Origin: Stakelama sediminis
GTDB taxonomy: Bacteria > Pseudomonadota > Alphaproteobacteria > Sphingomonadales > Sphingomonadaceae
Length of the DNA: 64,000 nucleotides
Assembly (NCBI RefSeq): GCF_014199335.1
Contig: NZ_JACIJI010000002.1
Coordinates: 310,001-374,000 of the forward strand
Direction: 5' to 3'
Below the pieces are notes generated by a model. It was not told where the DNA came from. It ran no database searches and was given only the letters and a program-made list of their open reading frames with translations. Numbering within the stretch: the first letter of the stretch is position 1; the number at the start of each line of letters is the position of its first letter. The translations under genes and the position numbers were made by a program. Shown here one piece after another: positions 34,818 to 45,329 of the stretch.

Positions 34818-37622
34818 ATGGCGATCTACCACTTCTCCGCCAAAGTCATCAGCCGCGCGTCGGGTTCGTCGGCGCTGGCGTCCGCCGCCTATCGTTCGGC
34901 ATCGCGGCTGTACGATGAGCGGCTCGATCGCCACCACGACTTTGCGAACAAGGCCGGGGTCGTGCACTCCGAAGTGCTGCTGCCCGACGGTGCGCCCGAA
35001 GAATGGCACGACCGCGAGCGGCTGTGGAACAACGTCGAGGCGGCTGAGGTCAGGAAGGATGCGCAGCTTGCGCGTGAGATCGAGGTCGCCATCCCGCGTG
35101 AGCTCGATCAGGCAGAAGGTATTCGTCTGGCGCGCGACTTTGTGAACCGCGAATTTGTCGAACGCGGCATGGCCGCCGACCTTAACGTGCACTGGGACAT
35201 CGGCGCGGATGGCGAGCCGAAGCCGCACGCGCATGTGATGCTGGGCATGCGCGAGGTGTCGCAAGTCGGCTTCGGCGCGAAGGTGCGTGACTGGAACCGC
35301 ACCGAGCTGCTCACGCACTGGCGCGAAGCCTGGGCGGGCCACGTCAATGTCCGGCTTGCCGAACTGGATATCGATGCACGGATCGACCACCGGTCGCTGG
35401 AAGCCCAGGGCATCGATCTCGAGCCGCAGCACAAGATCGGTCCTGCGGCATCGCGGATGGCACAGCAGGGGCTGCACTCCGAACGCCTTGTCGAGCATCA
35501 GGCCATTGCTCGCGCCAATGGCGACAAGATCCTTGCGCATCCGGCGATCGCGCTCGACGCGATCACCTATAGCCAGGCGACGTTCACCACGCGCGACCTC
35601 GCGCGGTTCGTGCATCGCCATAGCGAAGGGAAAGAGCAGTTCGACCGGGTGATGGCAGCGGTGCGCGCATCGCCCGAACTGGTAAAGCTCGGTAAGGACG
35701 GACGCGGCGAAGACCGGTTCACCAGTCGCGAGATGGTCGCGACCGAGCAGCGGCTCGAGCGCGCGACAGGGCGACTGGCCGGGCGCCGCGACTATGGACT
35801 TGCCGAACGGACCGTGCAGGGGGCGCTTGCCCGCTCGGCAAGTCGCGGCCTTGTTCCGGGGGGAATGCAGCAGGCCGCGCTCGAGCATATAACCGACGGG
35901 CACGGGCTGCGCATCGTCATCGGCTATGCCGGCACCGGCAAATCAGCCATGCTGGGCATTGCACGCGACGGATGGGAACATGGCGGCTATCAGGTGGTCG
36001 GTGCGGCGCTGTCGGGGATCGCTGCGGAAAATCTCGAACAGGGTTCGGGCATTGCCTCCCACACGCTGGCAAGCCTCGAACATCGCTGGGGACAAGGCCG
36101 CGCCCTGCTCAACGATCAATCCATCCTCGTCATCGACGAAGCCGGGATGATCGGCACGCGCCAGATGGAGCGCGTACTGAGCGAAGCGGCGAAACGCCAT
36201 GCCAAGGTGGTACTGGTCGGCGATCCCGAGCAACTCCAGGCGATCGAGGCCGGTGCGGCGTTCCGCTCGATCGCTGAGCGCCACGGCAGTGTCGAGATTA
36301 CCGAGGTCCGCCGCCAGCGGGTCGACTGGCAGCGCGATGCCACGCGGCATCTGGCGACCGGACGGACCGGCGAAGCGCTGACAGCATATGCCGAAGCCGG
36401 TCATGTCCATGCCGGTAGGACGCGCGAACAGGCGCGTCGCGCGCTGATCGAACGCTGGGACCGCGATCGTCAGGCCTGTCCCGGGGCCAGCCGCATCATC
36501 CTCACCCATAGCAATGACGAAGTACGCGCGCTTAATGATGCCGCGCGTGCCCGCCTGCGCGCAGCCCAGATGCTCGGCGACGCGGTCGGGCTGGAAGTAG
36601 AGCGCGGCGAGCGCGTGTTCGCCAGTGGCGATCGGGTGATGTTCCTGAGGAACGAACGGAGCCTTGGCGTGAAGAACGGAACCCTCGGTACCGTCGAGAC
36701 CGTGACGCCCGTTAACATGCGGGTGCGCACCGATGACGGCCGATCCATAGCGTTCGATCTCAACCACTATGCCCATATCGATCATGGCTATGCCGCTACC
36801 ATCCACAAGGCACAGGGCATGACCGTCGACCGCGTCCATGTCCTCGCCACTCCCGGGCTCGATCGTCATGGGGCCTATGTCGCCCTGTCGCGGCATCGCG
36901 AGAGCGTCGAGCTGCATTATGGCGAGGATGACTTTGCCGACCGGCCGACGCTGGTGCGCATGCTCAGCCGTGAACGCAGCAAGGACATGGCGTCCGATTA
37001 TGTGCGAGCGCCGGATCAGCCCCTTACACGGTCCACACCGGCGATCGTACCTCCACCACGTCGGTCGCCGACGCCGGCGTCCCGGCTTTCCGATGCGGTT
37101 CAGCGCCATGGTCGCATCGTCGAGCTGATGCGATTCACGAACCGTGTCGGCGATCCTTATACAGTAGAGCAGCGCGCCGAACTGATCGGGAGCCGCGCCG
37201 CGCTCGACGCCATCCGACCTTACGCTGCGCAGGATCTCGAAAGCGCCATGGCTGTCGACCATGGTTTAATCGGCGAGGCTGCCAGTGGGCAAACCACCAG
37301 GGTCATTCGCGCTATGCAACTCGAAATGGAGATGCGCGAAAACCCGCAGGTGCGCGCCGACATGTTTATCGCTCGGTGGCAGGACCTCGAACGACAACGT
37401 GTCGCGCTGCGGCGGGACAACGAAGACTCCAGGATCAGGGCAGTCGAGAAGACGATGACAGGCATGGCCAAAAGTCTGGAGCGCGACCCGCAACTGGAAT
37501 CGATCCTGCGCATTCGCAAGGGTGAACTGGGCATCCACGCAATGCCCGATCGTCGCATTGGTCAGGCGCTCGCCGCCATGATCGGTAAAAGACGCAGTCG
37601 AGGCTTGAGCATCGGCATGTAA
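34818..37622 (+). CDS. traA: TraA conjugative relaxase/helicase (MOBQ)
   Basis: A 934-residue relaxase that nicks oriT and unwinds the strand for transfer. It begins MAIYHFSAKVISRASGSSAL, the canonical TraA start (ATG 34818; the frame is open to 34758). The relaxase domain has the metal-binding histidines in VHWDIGADGEPKPHAHVML (about residues 125-143). The helicase domain has Walker A GYAGTGKS (about 369-376), LVIDEAGMIG, GDPEQLQAIEAG and TIHKAQGMTVDRVHVL. Ti-plasmid TraA is about 1100 residues, so the C-terminus is shorter, as is common in island versions. With TraC/TraD but no T4SS nearby, transfer would need a helper element. Confidence 0.93.
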   Translation: MAIYHFSAKVISRASGSSALASAAYRSASRLYDERLDRHHDFANKAGVVHSEVLLPDGAPEEWHDRERLWNNVEAAEVRKDAQLAREIEVAIPRELDQAEGIRLARDFVNREFVERGMAADLNVHWDIGADGEPKPHAHVMLGMREVSQVGFGAKVRDWNRTELLTHWREAWAGHVNVRLAELDIDARIDHRSLEAQGIDLEPQHKIGPAASRMAQQGLHSERLVEHQAIARANGDKILAHPAIALDAITYSQATFTTRDLARFVHRHSEGKEQFDRVMAAVRASPELVKLGKDGRGEDRFTSREMVATEQRLERATGRLAGRRDYGLAERTVQGALARSASRGLVPGGMQQAALEHITDGHGLRIVIGYAGTGKSAMLGIARDGWEHGGYQVVGAALSGIAAENLEQGSGIASHTLASLEHRWGQGRALLNDQSILVIDEAGMIGTRQMERVLSEAAKRHAKVVLVGDPEQLQAIEAGAAFRSIAERHGSVEITEVRRQRVDWQRDATRHLATGRTGEALTAYAEAGHVHAGRTREQARRALIERWDRDRQACPGASRIILTHSNDEVRALNDAARARLRAAQMLGDAVGLEVERGERVFASGDRVMFLRNERSLGVKNGTLGTVETVTPVNMRVRTDDGRSIAFDLNHYAHIDHGYAATIHKAQGMTVDRVHVLATPGLDRHGAYVALSRHRESVELHYGEDDFADRPTLVRMLSRERSKDMASDYVRAPDQPLTRSTPAIVPPPRRSPTPASRLSDAVQRHGRIVELMRFTNRVGDPYTVEQRAELIGSRAALDAIRPYAAQDLESAMAVDHGLIGEAASGQTTRVIRAMQLEMEMRENPQVRADMFIARWQDLERQRVALRRDNEDSRIRAVEKTMTGMAKSLERDPQLESILRIRKGELGIHAMPDRRIGQALAAMIGKRRSRGLSIGM

Positions 37623-37949
37623 ACGTCCCCGCGCGCGATCCCCAAATAGGGCAGCTTTGCGCCCCAATTTCGGTCATCCAAGTCTGTTCGCTGAGCACCC
37701 GAAAGCGGACATCCGTTTCGTGCCGGCGCAATGGCTATAGTGTTGGCCGTGTACGTTGAAGAGGAGCGTGCGATCAGACGCCGCGAGCGTGCCGTTGTAG
37801 TTGCCCAATGGAACCTATAGAGAACGATCTCCATCGTCGTTTGAGTAATCGAGCCGTCGCGAAGATATTTTGGGATCAGCGCTACTTTCGAAAGCGAGAA
37901 GGACAGGACGAATAGAACCGATCCGGGACAGACGGGCAGGATAGAACAG
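37623..37949. other. intergenic region between traA and the STAND gene
   Basis: No gene seen. Around 37670-37720 it holds GCTGAGCACCCGAAAGCGGA then CATCCGTTTCG, a second copy of the repeat-like sequence noted near 19400. The remainder (37730-37949) presumably contains the promoter for the defence-like gene pair. Confidence 0.4.
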
Positions 37950-40900
37950 GTGAGCGATTTTACAGGCGCCCGGGGGTCCAATACCGGCGACGACTTTCAT
38001 GAACTCTGGGCCGCACGGCATGCGATGCGGCTTCTCGATGATCGCGATCCGCTACAGGCAATGACGGTCGAGGGCATCGTCCCGAGTGACGCGACCGGTG
38101 TGGCAGATTCGACTTGGGACGGTGTCGATTGCGCGCTCTACGAAGGCGGACGCAGAGCGTCGGACGCCGATCGCATCGTGATCGAACAGCTCAAATATTC
38201 GGCGGCCAATCCTACGTCCAGCTGGACTGTCGCGCGGATTTGGCAAGGCGAAAAGCGCGAGGACAGCGTGCTCCATCGCTTGGCGAAAGCCTGGTCGGGG
38301 ATCCGGAGATTGAAGCCCAAGGGTCCGATCGAGGTATCGCTGGTAACTAACCAACCCATTGCCGAGGCCTTGGCTGCCGCGGCGGTAAAGATCGCGGCCG
38401 GCGATGTCGCGGTGCCTCGCGACCGTCCGAAGGGGCAAGCCACGGACGAAATCAAGCTAGCCTACGCTTCCGGCTTGGCCAAAAAAGATCTGCCGCTCTT
38501 CGCCGGCGCGCTCCGCTTCGACGGCAGCACGGGGTCTCGCTTCGCCATTGAGGACAAGCTGCTCGGCGACATGGCCGGCTGGACCGATCTCGAGATGCAA
38601 ACGGCGGTCGCCAAACTGCGGCAGTTCATCCGGCATCGCATGCGGCCGGAGTTCGCGGGGGAGGTGATCACCAAGGAGAAGATACTCATCGGGTTGGGCG
38701 TCGCGGACATGGGCGCGCTGTTTCCATGTCCTGCGGAACTAAAGCCGGTCGCGAACCGGGTGCCGCGGGCAAGCGTAGCCGACGCGGCCTCGAAACTTCT
38801 CGCCGGAGAGCAGCGCATCTGCCTTCACGGTGTCGGTGGAATCGGAAAGACGACTGCGCTCCAGCAGATCGAGGCGGCCCTCCCGAACCATTCGGTCATG
38901 GTTACCTTCGATTGCTATGGTGGCGGCACCTATCTCGACGCGGCTGCGCTGCGGCATCGCCCGATCGACGCTTTCCTGCAGCTAAGCAACGAGCTTGCGA
39001 CCCGGCTTCGATTGCCTATCCTGCTCGGCCGGCATCAGTTCAGCGACCCGGCACGGCTGTTCTGGAATCGCCTTTGCCATGCCGCCAGGGCGCATGCGGC
39101 CGAATATCCAGATGGCTTGATCGTGATCGCAGTCGACGCGGCCGACAATTCCGTTACCGCCGCCGCCGCCCGCAAGCCGGCGGAACAGAGTTTCATTCGG
39201 GATTTTCTGGAACTGGGCGAGCTGCCAGCAAATGTGCGGTTCGTCGTCACCGCGCGCACCGGCCGGTTGCCGGAGATCGCTCTGCCTGGCAATTATGTGC
39301 CGATCGAGCTCCAGCCGTTCAGTCGTGCCGAAACCGAAGCCCATGTGCAGTCGGTCTGGAACGCGCCGGCCGAGTGGCTCGATCTTTTCCATGAGCTGAC
39401 GCACGGCGTGCCGCGCGTCCAGGCCTATGCCTTGGACCTGGGCGGGGCTGCGCCAGAACTCGCCATCGACCGCCTCCTGCCCGGTGGTCGGTCGCTGGAC
39501 CAGGTATTCCGCGAACAATTCCGGCTGGCGCTCGGCAAGAGCGGCAATCCGGCTGACGTCGCGAAATATTGTGCAGGACTTATTGCGCTTGCCCGCCCCG
39601 TACCGCTGACGGACTTGAGCGGCGTCCTCGATATCCCCGTCCCAGCGTTGATCGACATCTGTACCGACATGGCACCGGCGATCCGTTTGCGCGGCGACCA
39701 GGTCGGGTTTGCCGACGAGGACTTTGAGGATTTCGTGCGCAAAGAGGGCGCGTCGGCACTTAACGAGATTACGCGCCGAACCGCCGAATGGCTATTCGCG
39801 CGGTGCAAGAGCGATGCCTATGCCGCGCAGCACGTCGCGGGCGCGCTCCTGTCTGCGGACCGCGGCGCCGATCTGCTGAACTTGGTCGAGGAAGAACCGT
39901 CGCCGCCCGTGATCCTCGATCCCGTGGGACGCCGCGAAGCGGAGCTTACCCGCCTGCGTCTTGCGATTCTCGCTTGTCGCCAGGCGGGCGATGCTGCGCG
40001 CGCGATGCGATTCGTGTTGATCGGCGGAGAGGGGTTGAAGACCGAGCGCGCACTCCGTGCGCTGCTCGCAAACAATCCCGATCTTGCCGTGCGCTTTGCG
40101 CCGGAGACAGCCGGCCGGCTAATCCTGACCGACCCTGAGCAGATCGCCTATCATGGCGCCTTTCTGATCCAGAAGCAGGTCGTCGATGCCATTGCGGGCG
40201 ATCACGTCTCGCTCCGCGAAGGCGGGCGCCTGATCCGCGCATGGATGGCCGAGCGCCAGGATAGCACAACCGAGCACGATCGGCGCGACTGGCGAGTCGA
40301 CGTTTCCGATGTCGCGGCGAACATCGAGACCGTGCTGCGCGTAAAGGGGCCGGCAGAGGCACTGGAAGCACTTGGCACCTGGCGACCGAGGCGGCTGCGG
40401 CTGAAGGTCGCAAGGCAGCTCGTGCCCCGCCTTCTTGCGCAGGGCGAGGGCGATCTCCTTCATCGGATTCTCGCAACCGGTGTCCTGAAACCCTGGGAAG
40501 AGCCGTTCCTACTCGTGCCGATGACAATAGCCGGCGAGACTGTCGATTCGAAGCGCCTCGCGGCAGGAATCGCCGCGCTGCTGCGGCTTCGGCTCGACAT
40601 TAGACGCTTCCTGTCGGGTCAGACATCGACAACGGATCTGCGTGGCTGGATTATCGATATCATTATGTCGGGGTGCGAGCTGCTGGCCACCGAGACCGCG
40701 GCGAAGACCATGGTGGATGACTTTCTCGACGCCATTTTGCAGCCTGCTAACAGACGGATCGAGAATCAATTCATCAGCGCGACCGCAAGTCTGGACTTGC
40801 TGTTTCGTGCGCATGCACTCCGTGCTGCCCGTGCCAAGGCGACGCCGATATCGACAGACCTATATGTCCCGCGTCCCGAGCCGGAAACGAAGGAAGAGAA

Positions 40901-43900
40901 AGAGCGTCGTGCCTGGCGCGGGGACGATGCGGACCGCAAGCTCAATGAGCTCACGAACGCGATCTTCCCGATCTACGCGGCCACTGCGACCGCGCTGGTC
41001 ATCGCCTCTGACCCGGCCGCGCTCGCGGAAATGCTGGAAGCGGCAGCCAAGAAGCGCGAAGACAATAGTTGGCGTCTGGCGCGCGATTTGAGCGGAAGCG
41101 TGCTCGCCCAGGCGGCGGCGCGCACCATGATGCTTCTGGCCGCGCGCGGCGCCGATTCGAACCTGCTGCTGTCCACGGCGCGGCGCGTGCATGGACGATG
41201 GGGAACCGGAGACCTTGCCCCCGATCTCGCATTCGGAGAGCGCATCGCGCTTCGCTCGGAACTGCACGCGGACATGCTCGCCGATATCACCAAATCGGTC
41301 GTCGCAATTCGCGGACGCCGTATCGGTGCAGACGAAAAATCAAAGGCGCTGCTCGCTTATGCGCGTCTGTTAGTGCCGATCAGTCCCGACGATGCCAGCG
41401 CGATCTTCCAGAGCGCAGTGGAGGCGGCAAGCCAATTGGATCGAGAGATCATTGGACAGCTGAAACTGCTGGCGGTGCTGTTCAAGCAGGGGCGCACCGA
41501 TGTGGCGGATCGACGCACAGCCGCACGCGAGCTCTCCGAAGTGCTGGCCGACGCCGCGATCCGCCTGGACGGCGAGGGAGAGCTTCCATGGGATTCCGTG
41601 ATGGACGCCCTTGCCCAGCTCGACCTTCCACTCGCCCTGGCCAATGCCGCCAAATTGGAAGACGCAAACCTCGCAAGTTTTCGAGAGACGCTCGAGCCTG
41701 TCCTGAAATCAGGTTTGGCGACCGGCCTGGTTTCGCCGTCTGTCGCTATGGCGCTCGCGCTGATGATGCAGGGCGATCATGGCGTTGTCGAAGCAGCGTT
41801 GCAGCATCTCCCCTCCGATGCCCCCCTTGCAACATTTCTGGAAGAAGCGGCCTGGGATGCGCTCATCCGGCACGATCACCGTGACAACGAGAAGCTGATC
41901 GCGCGTGTTGAAAAGGTGCAATCGCCGGGATTCATGGGGAACGCGCTGCTCCAACGCGGCGCGTTCCTGGCCAAATTGCCGGAGGTAGAACAGGGTCGTG
42001 TCTCCTACGGACCGGGAGGTATCGACAGGACCTCCAAGGCCACAACGCCCCGGCCTGGCTGGGCGCGGGATGTCCTGCTCGACACCGAAAAGCTCGAACA
42101 AGAGATCAAAGCGGCGCTCAATGTCGCGCGTGCGAGCAAGAATTATATCTCTGCCTCCGAGGTTGTCGGATGGGCCGCTGGCAATGTTGGCCTGCGGGAT
42201 CGCATCGCTTTTCTGGACGCCCTGTCCGGCGTGAAGATTGGCGTCGGCGTTGAAGTCGTCGAGCGGCTTTTGACCCTGTTGCCGCAATGGGATTCGCCTG
42301 CAGTTCGGCATTGGGCATCGTCGAAACTTCCGGGCGTGATCACCCGCCGGCTCCCGGATTTCATTCGCTACATCGCGCACGGCGAGACGTCGCTCCCCAA
42401 GGCGATCGAATGGACCGGGATGCCCTCCGCTTCGGTCGTCGATCTTATGCTCCGCGGGGTGGAACTGCACGGGCAAGCATTCAGCGGTGACCAAGTCTTT
42501 GCCCTGGCAGTGCTGATTGCGGGCCATCTCGAATCGCAATCGGCGGCCGGCACGGCGACCTGGTATGCGCGAAGACTGGCAGACCGTATCGATCTCGAAG
42601 ACCGCGACCAAATCTGGGCGTCGGAAGACGTGCCTGTTGGCATCCCCGAGGCCGTTGCCCGCTTCTTGTATGCATGCATGGGCGATTACGATGTCCGAGT
42701 CCGATGGCGTGCCGCACACGCGATGCGGCGTCTGGCGAGGCTCGGCGCAACCGCGGAGCTGCAAGCGCTGACTTGCGAGCATGGCCGCAAGACCGAGACC
42801 GTATTTCGTTCGCCCGCTCTCGATTTCTACTGGATCGCCGCGCGGATGTGGTTCGTCATCGCGTTCGATCGCATTGCGGGCGAGGTACCGCAGGTCGCCA
42901 CGCTCGCCGGCACGGAACTTCTGCGCACAGCATTGGATCAGGATTTCCCGCACATTCTCCTGACAAGCTTCGCGCGCGACGCTTGTCTCAAGCTGGCCGC
43001 AGCGAGCGTGCTTCCGCTTGATAAGGACACCCGGCACGCTCTCGAACGCGTGGGCAAATCGGCCCTCGAACCGGTCGAACGTCCGGATTGGTCTGCACGC
43101 GGCACGCGAAAACCCCTTTCGATTGACAAGGAACGACGCTTCGATTTCGATCCGATGGACACCATACCCTATTGGTACGATCGCGTGCTCGATGCCTTTG
43201 CCGATGTTTCCCAGGCGCAGCTGCTCGCCGAAGCGGAAAACTGGATCATCGACCGCTGGGGCTATGACGGAAAAATCCGCTCCTACAAAGCCGAACGCCG
43301 GGGCCACCGGTTCTCGGAGCGGGAATGGTCGCTCGCCAGCAATGGGCATGGGGCGAACCCGACACTGGAAAGGCTCAACACGTATCTCGAGTGGCACGCC
43401 CTATGGTGCGCGGTCGGTCAATTGATGAAAACCGAGCCACTCGCGGCAATCCCCGATAGCGATTGGGATGCCATGGCTCGGACGGTGTCGGGCGAAATGC
43501 TTACCCAGCCGCCGCACTGGTCCACGGACATTCGGCAACCCGTGCCGCTTCGCGAGGACTTCTGGCGCCAGTCCAGCGAGCCTCTGGGCACGTGGGTCGA
43601 TCAGGTAACGGAAGCCGAGATGCGTAGTGAGCTGATGCCGGCGGATCGCCCGGAATATCTGCTGGTTGCCGGCGGTTGGCGGATCGCCACCTATGAACGT
43701 TCCGAGACAGTTGCGTTTTCGAGCGCGCTTGTGGACCCGGAGCTCGCACCATCGCTGCTGCGCACGCTCCAGACGATGGAGAGTGCCTGGGACTATGGGC
43801 TCCCGCGAGACGGAGACGAGTCGGATCATGACGAGGTCGAACACGGCCCATACCAAATGATCCCATGGCTTCGCACGATCTCGGCGGTTGGCGATATCGA

Positions 43901-44342
43901 TGAGCTCGATCCGCTTCGCGGGAATGCCAGCCTGATCGACTGGATGCCTGGCCATCGCGTGTCCGGAGCGCTCGGCCTGGCCCGAAACCATGAAGGTAGA
44001 ATCTCTTGGTCCGCGCCCGGCAAGCCGCCCATGTTCCTCTACGAGGTTTGGGGAGAGAATGAGCGCGACGAAGAACGCTATCAGGCGCAACGATTCGTGG
44101 CCGGCCGTCGGCTTTTGGTCGAGCGTGAGCAATTGCGGGAATTTCTGGCAGCCGAGGGTCTCGAGCTGGTGATCGAAGTGGAGATCAGACGTGAAGGACG
44201 TAACAGTCGACGAAGCTATGACGCGGAAGATCAAACCCCCGAGGCGGCGTACGACAGAGTCTACCGCTTCGACGGCGATGGGGGATTCCACGTCGCCGAA
44301 GGATATATTGGGCGTTGGGCGGGTGATCGTTCGGCAGCTTGA
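37950..44342 (+). CDS. giant STAND NTPase with DUF4297/Cap4-like nuclease N-terminus (Avs-like)
   Basis: A 2130-residue protein. The first ~110 residues (GDDFHELWAARHAMRLL; VEG at 40-42; TWDGVD at 55-60; IEQLKYS at 78-84) carry the E...D...QxK pattern of PD-(D/E)xK nucleases of the DUF4297/Cap4 class. Then comes a STAND ATPase: Walker A HGVGGIGKTT (293-302), Walker B LIVIAVDAADN (390-400) and FVVTARTGR (431-439). The remaining ~1600 residues are mainly alpha-helical repeat-like and would be the sensor. This architecture matches antiviral Avs proteins, which detect phage proteins and then cleave DNA. GTG 37950 is preceded by AGGA at good spacing. It sits at the tRNA-proximal end of the island, followed by an overlapping small gene. 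Subtype not assignable by eye. Confidence 0.8.
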   Translation: MSDFTGARGSNTGDDFHELWAARHAMRLLDDRDPLQAMTVEGIVPSDATGVADSTWDGVDCALYEGGRRASDADRIVIEQLKYSAANPTSSWTVARIWQGEKREDSVLHRLAKAWSGIRRLKPKGPIEVSLVTNQPIAEALAAAAVKIAAGDVAVPRDRPKGQATDEIKLAYASGLAKKDLPLFAGALRFDGSTGSRFAIEDKLLGDMAGWTDLEMQTAVAKLRQFIRHRMRPEFAGEVITKEKILIGLGVADMGALFPCPAELKPVANRVPRASVADAASKLLAGEQRICLHGVGGIGKTTALQQIEAALPNHSVMVTFDCYGGGTYLDAAALRHRPIDAFLQLSNELATRLRLPILLGRHQFSDPARLFWNRLCHAARAHAAEYPDGLIVIAVDAADNSVTAAAARKPAEQSFIRDFLELGELPANVRFVVTARTGRLPEIALPGNYVPIELQPFSRAETEAHVQSVWNAPAEWLDLFHELTHGVPRVQAYALDLGGAAPELAIDRLLPGGRSLDQVFREQFRLALGKSGNPADVAKYCAGLIALARPVPLTDLSGVLDIPVPALIDICTDMAPAIRLRGDQVGFADEDFEDFVRKEGASALNEITRRTAEWLFARCKSDAYAAQHVAGALLSADRGADLLNLVEEEPSPPVILDPVGRREAELTRLRLAILACRQAGDAARAMRFVLIGGEGLKTERALRALLANNPDLAVRFAPETAGRLILTDPEQIAYHGAFLIQKQVVDAIAGDHVSLREGGRLIRAWMAERQDSTTEHDRRDWRVDVSDVAANIETVLRVKGPAEALEALGTWRPRRLRLKVARQLVPRLLAQGEGDLLHRILATGVLKPWEEPFLLVPMTIAGETVDSKRLAAGIAALLRLRLDIRRFLSGQTSTTDLRGWIIDIIMSGCELLATETAAKTMVDDFLDAILQPANRRIENQFISATASLDLLFRAHALRAARAKATPISTDLYVPRPEPETKEEKERRAWRGDDADRKLNELTNAIFPIYAATATALVIASDPAALAEMLEAAAKKREDNSWRLARDLSGSVLAQAAARTMMLLAARGADSNLLLSTARRVHGRWGTGDLAPDLAFGERIALRSELHADMLADITKSVVAIRGRRIGADEKSKALLAYARLLVPISPDDASAIFQSAVEAASQLDREIIGQLKLLAVLFKQGRTDVADRRTAARELSEVLADAAIRLDGEGELPWDSVMDALAQLDLPLALANAAKLEDANLASFRETLEPVLKSGLATGLVSPSVAMALALMMQGDHGVVEAALQHLPSDAPLATFLEEAAWDALIRHDHRDNEKLIARVEKVQSPGFMGNALLQRGAFLAKLPEVEQGRVSYGPGGIDRTSKATTPRPGWARDVLLDTEKLEQEIKAALNVARASKNYISASEVVGWAAGNVGLRDRIAFLDALSGVKIGVGVEVVERLLTLLPQWDSPAVRHWASSKLPGVITRRLPDFIRYIAHGETSLPKAIEWTGMPSASVVDLMLRGVELHGQAFSGDQVFALAVLIAGHLESQSAAGTATWYARRLADRIDLEDRDQIWASEDVPVGIPEAVARFLYACMGDYDVRVRWRAAHAMRRLARLGATAELQALTCEHGRKTETVFRSPALDFYWIAARMWFVIAFDRIAGEVPQVATLAGTELLRTALDQDFPHILLTSFARDACLKLAAASVLPLDKDTRHALERVGKSALEPVERPDWSARGTRKPLSIDKERRFDFDPMDTIPYWYDRVLDAFADVSQAQLLAEAENWIIDRWGYDGKIRSYKAERRGHRFSEREWSLASNGHGANPTLERLNTYLEWHALWCAVGQLMKTEPLAAIPDSDWDAMARTVSGEMLTQPPHWSTDIRQPVPLREDFWRQSSEPLGTWVDQVTEAEMRSELMPADRPEYLLVAGGWRIATYERSETVAFSSALVDPELAPSLLRTLQTMESAWDYGLPRDGDESDHDEVEHGPYQMIPWLRTISAVGDIDELDPLRGNASLIDWMPGHRVSGALGLARNHEGRISWSAPGKPPMFLYEVWGENERDEERYQAQRFVAGRRLLVEREQLREFLAAEGLELVIEVEIRREGRNSRRSYDAEDQTPEAAYDRVYRFDGDGGFHVAEGYIGRWAGDRSAA

Positions 44343-45036
44343 ACTTGATGCGCGCGGCGAGCTTCCGACACGATGGATGGCACATCATCTCGCCGAGCTG
44401 ATCGAGACCGCCGAGCGAAGCGAGGGGAGCGAACGCCAGTCGGCCGAGGATCGCGCTGTCGATCTCATTCTAAAGCTCTGGACGAATCGCCGAGCTCTCC
44501 CAATCCCGGCTGACCCCTTGGCAGGATATGGCCCGGCCATCAAAGTTCTCGCCTCTATGGTGCCCAGTGGCGATCCCTGGCGGATATATGGCCGCAGGGA
44601 GACGAGTGACGATCTACTGCGCGAGATGTACGCTGCGCTGGTACATCTGGTGATGAGCGGCCTGCTCCTAACCCGCGGCCCTGAGATCCGCGCGATCGAC
44701 AATGCGGAATGGCAAGCGCTTACCGATGAAGAGCGTGAGCTTGTCGCCTTTTTTGAGCGCTGGCGGGCGTTCTTTGCGACGCCCGTGCCCAACAAGGTAG
44801 ATTTGAAGAGACTCTACGAAAAATTGATCAACGGTGACTTCGAGTCATTGAAAGACCAACCAGCACCCTCAGGACAGAGGGAAGAAGTCTCGATCGATCT
44901 GGAAGGCGAGCGCCGCGCGATCTTGTCCCATGTCGAAGTTTTTCAGGAGCGCTTGGAGAAGCTCGTTGAAAAATGGCGCGCGACTCTGGCGGATGATATG
45001 GTGGGTGAAACTGATAATAGTGCGGATAACGCGTAG
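44278..45036 (+). CDS. uncharacterised partner gene overlapping the STAND NTPase
   Basis: A 252-residue soluble protein starting MGDSTSPKDILGVGRVIVRQ, no membrane segments. The first half is helical and Arg/Glu-rich (MAHHLAELIETAERSEGSER; DDLLREMYAALVHLVMSGLL), and the C-terminus is a probable coiled coil (LSHVEVFQERLEKLVEKWRA). It resembles no family I recognise. It overlaps the end of the STAND gene by 65 bp, so the two are co-translated; ATG 44278 is chosen, but GTG 44191 (ribosome site TGGAGA) and GTG 44323 are possible. Last gene before the island's right arm. It is probably an obligate partner or regulator of the giant NTPase. Confidence 0.75.
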   Translation: MGDSTSPKDILGVGRVIVRQLELDARGELPTRWMAHHLAELIETAERSEGSERQSAEDRAVDLILKLWTNRRALPIPADPLAGYGPAIKVLASMVPSGDPWRIYGRRETSDDLLREMYAALVHLVMSGLLLTRGPEIRAIDNAEWQALTDEERELVAFFERWRAFFATPVPNKVDLKRLYEKLINGDFESLKDQPAPSGQREEVSIDLEGERRAILSHVEVFQERLEKLVEKWRATLADDMVGETDNSADNA

Positions 45037-45181
45037 CATTTTTCAAACAACGGACGAACGTTTCCTCTGTCGATCAATAGGTCCTAGTGACGGTATCTTC
45101 ACCGCCGAAAGTCCGCTTCGCTGGGTATCTTCCCGGCATCTGCCTTTCTGCAACCGGCCCAGTTTCAGACCATGCATTGCC

Positions 45182-45329
45182 TAACTCATCGCCTTAAGAC
45201 TGGCGCTGAGTCGCTCATGGCCTCTTACAACGGTTCATCAAAGCCAGCACATTGTGTGGGACGAAATGTGGGCGTGGTTTCCGCCGGATCGTCAAAAATC
45301 CACGAATCTCGGCGATTTCTGCTTGACGA
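45182..45329. repeat. 148-bp island right arm, repeated after the second tRNA-Glu
   Basis: Reads, on the minus strand from the tRNA 3' end, nearly identically to 63335-63483 (long matches include GACGATCCGG, GGAAACCACGCCCACATTTC, GTTGTAAGAGGCCATGAGCG, CCAGTCTTAAGGCGATGAG). It contains GTGTGGGACGAAATGTGGG (45254-45272), one base different from GTGTGGGACTAAATGTGGG at 25263-25281 before the integrase. Interpreted as the attP right arm of a related family of tRNA-Glu elements. The rest of 45037-45181 holds no gene. Confidence 0.75.

Noticed and set aside
41709..43397. Long open frame on the minus strand inside the STAND gene
   Set aside because: It lies wholly antisense to a better-supported gene with recognised motifs; such long shadows are common in GC-rich DNA. 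It has no family resemblance and no ribosome site.
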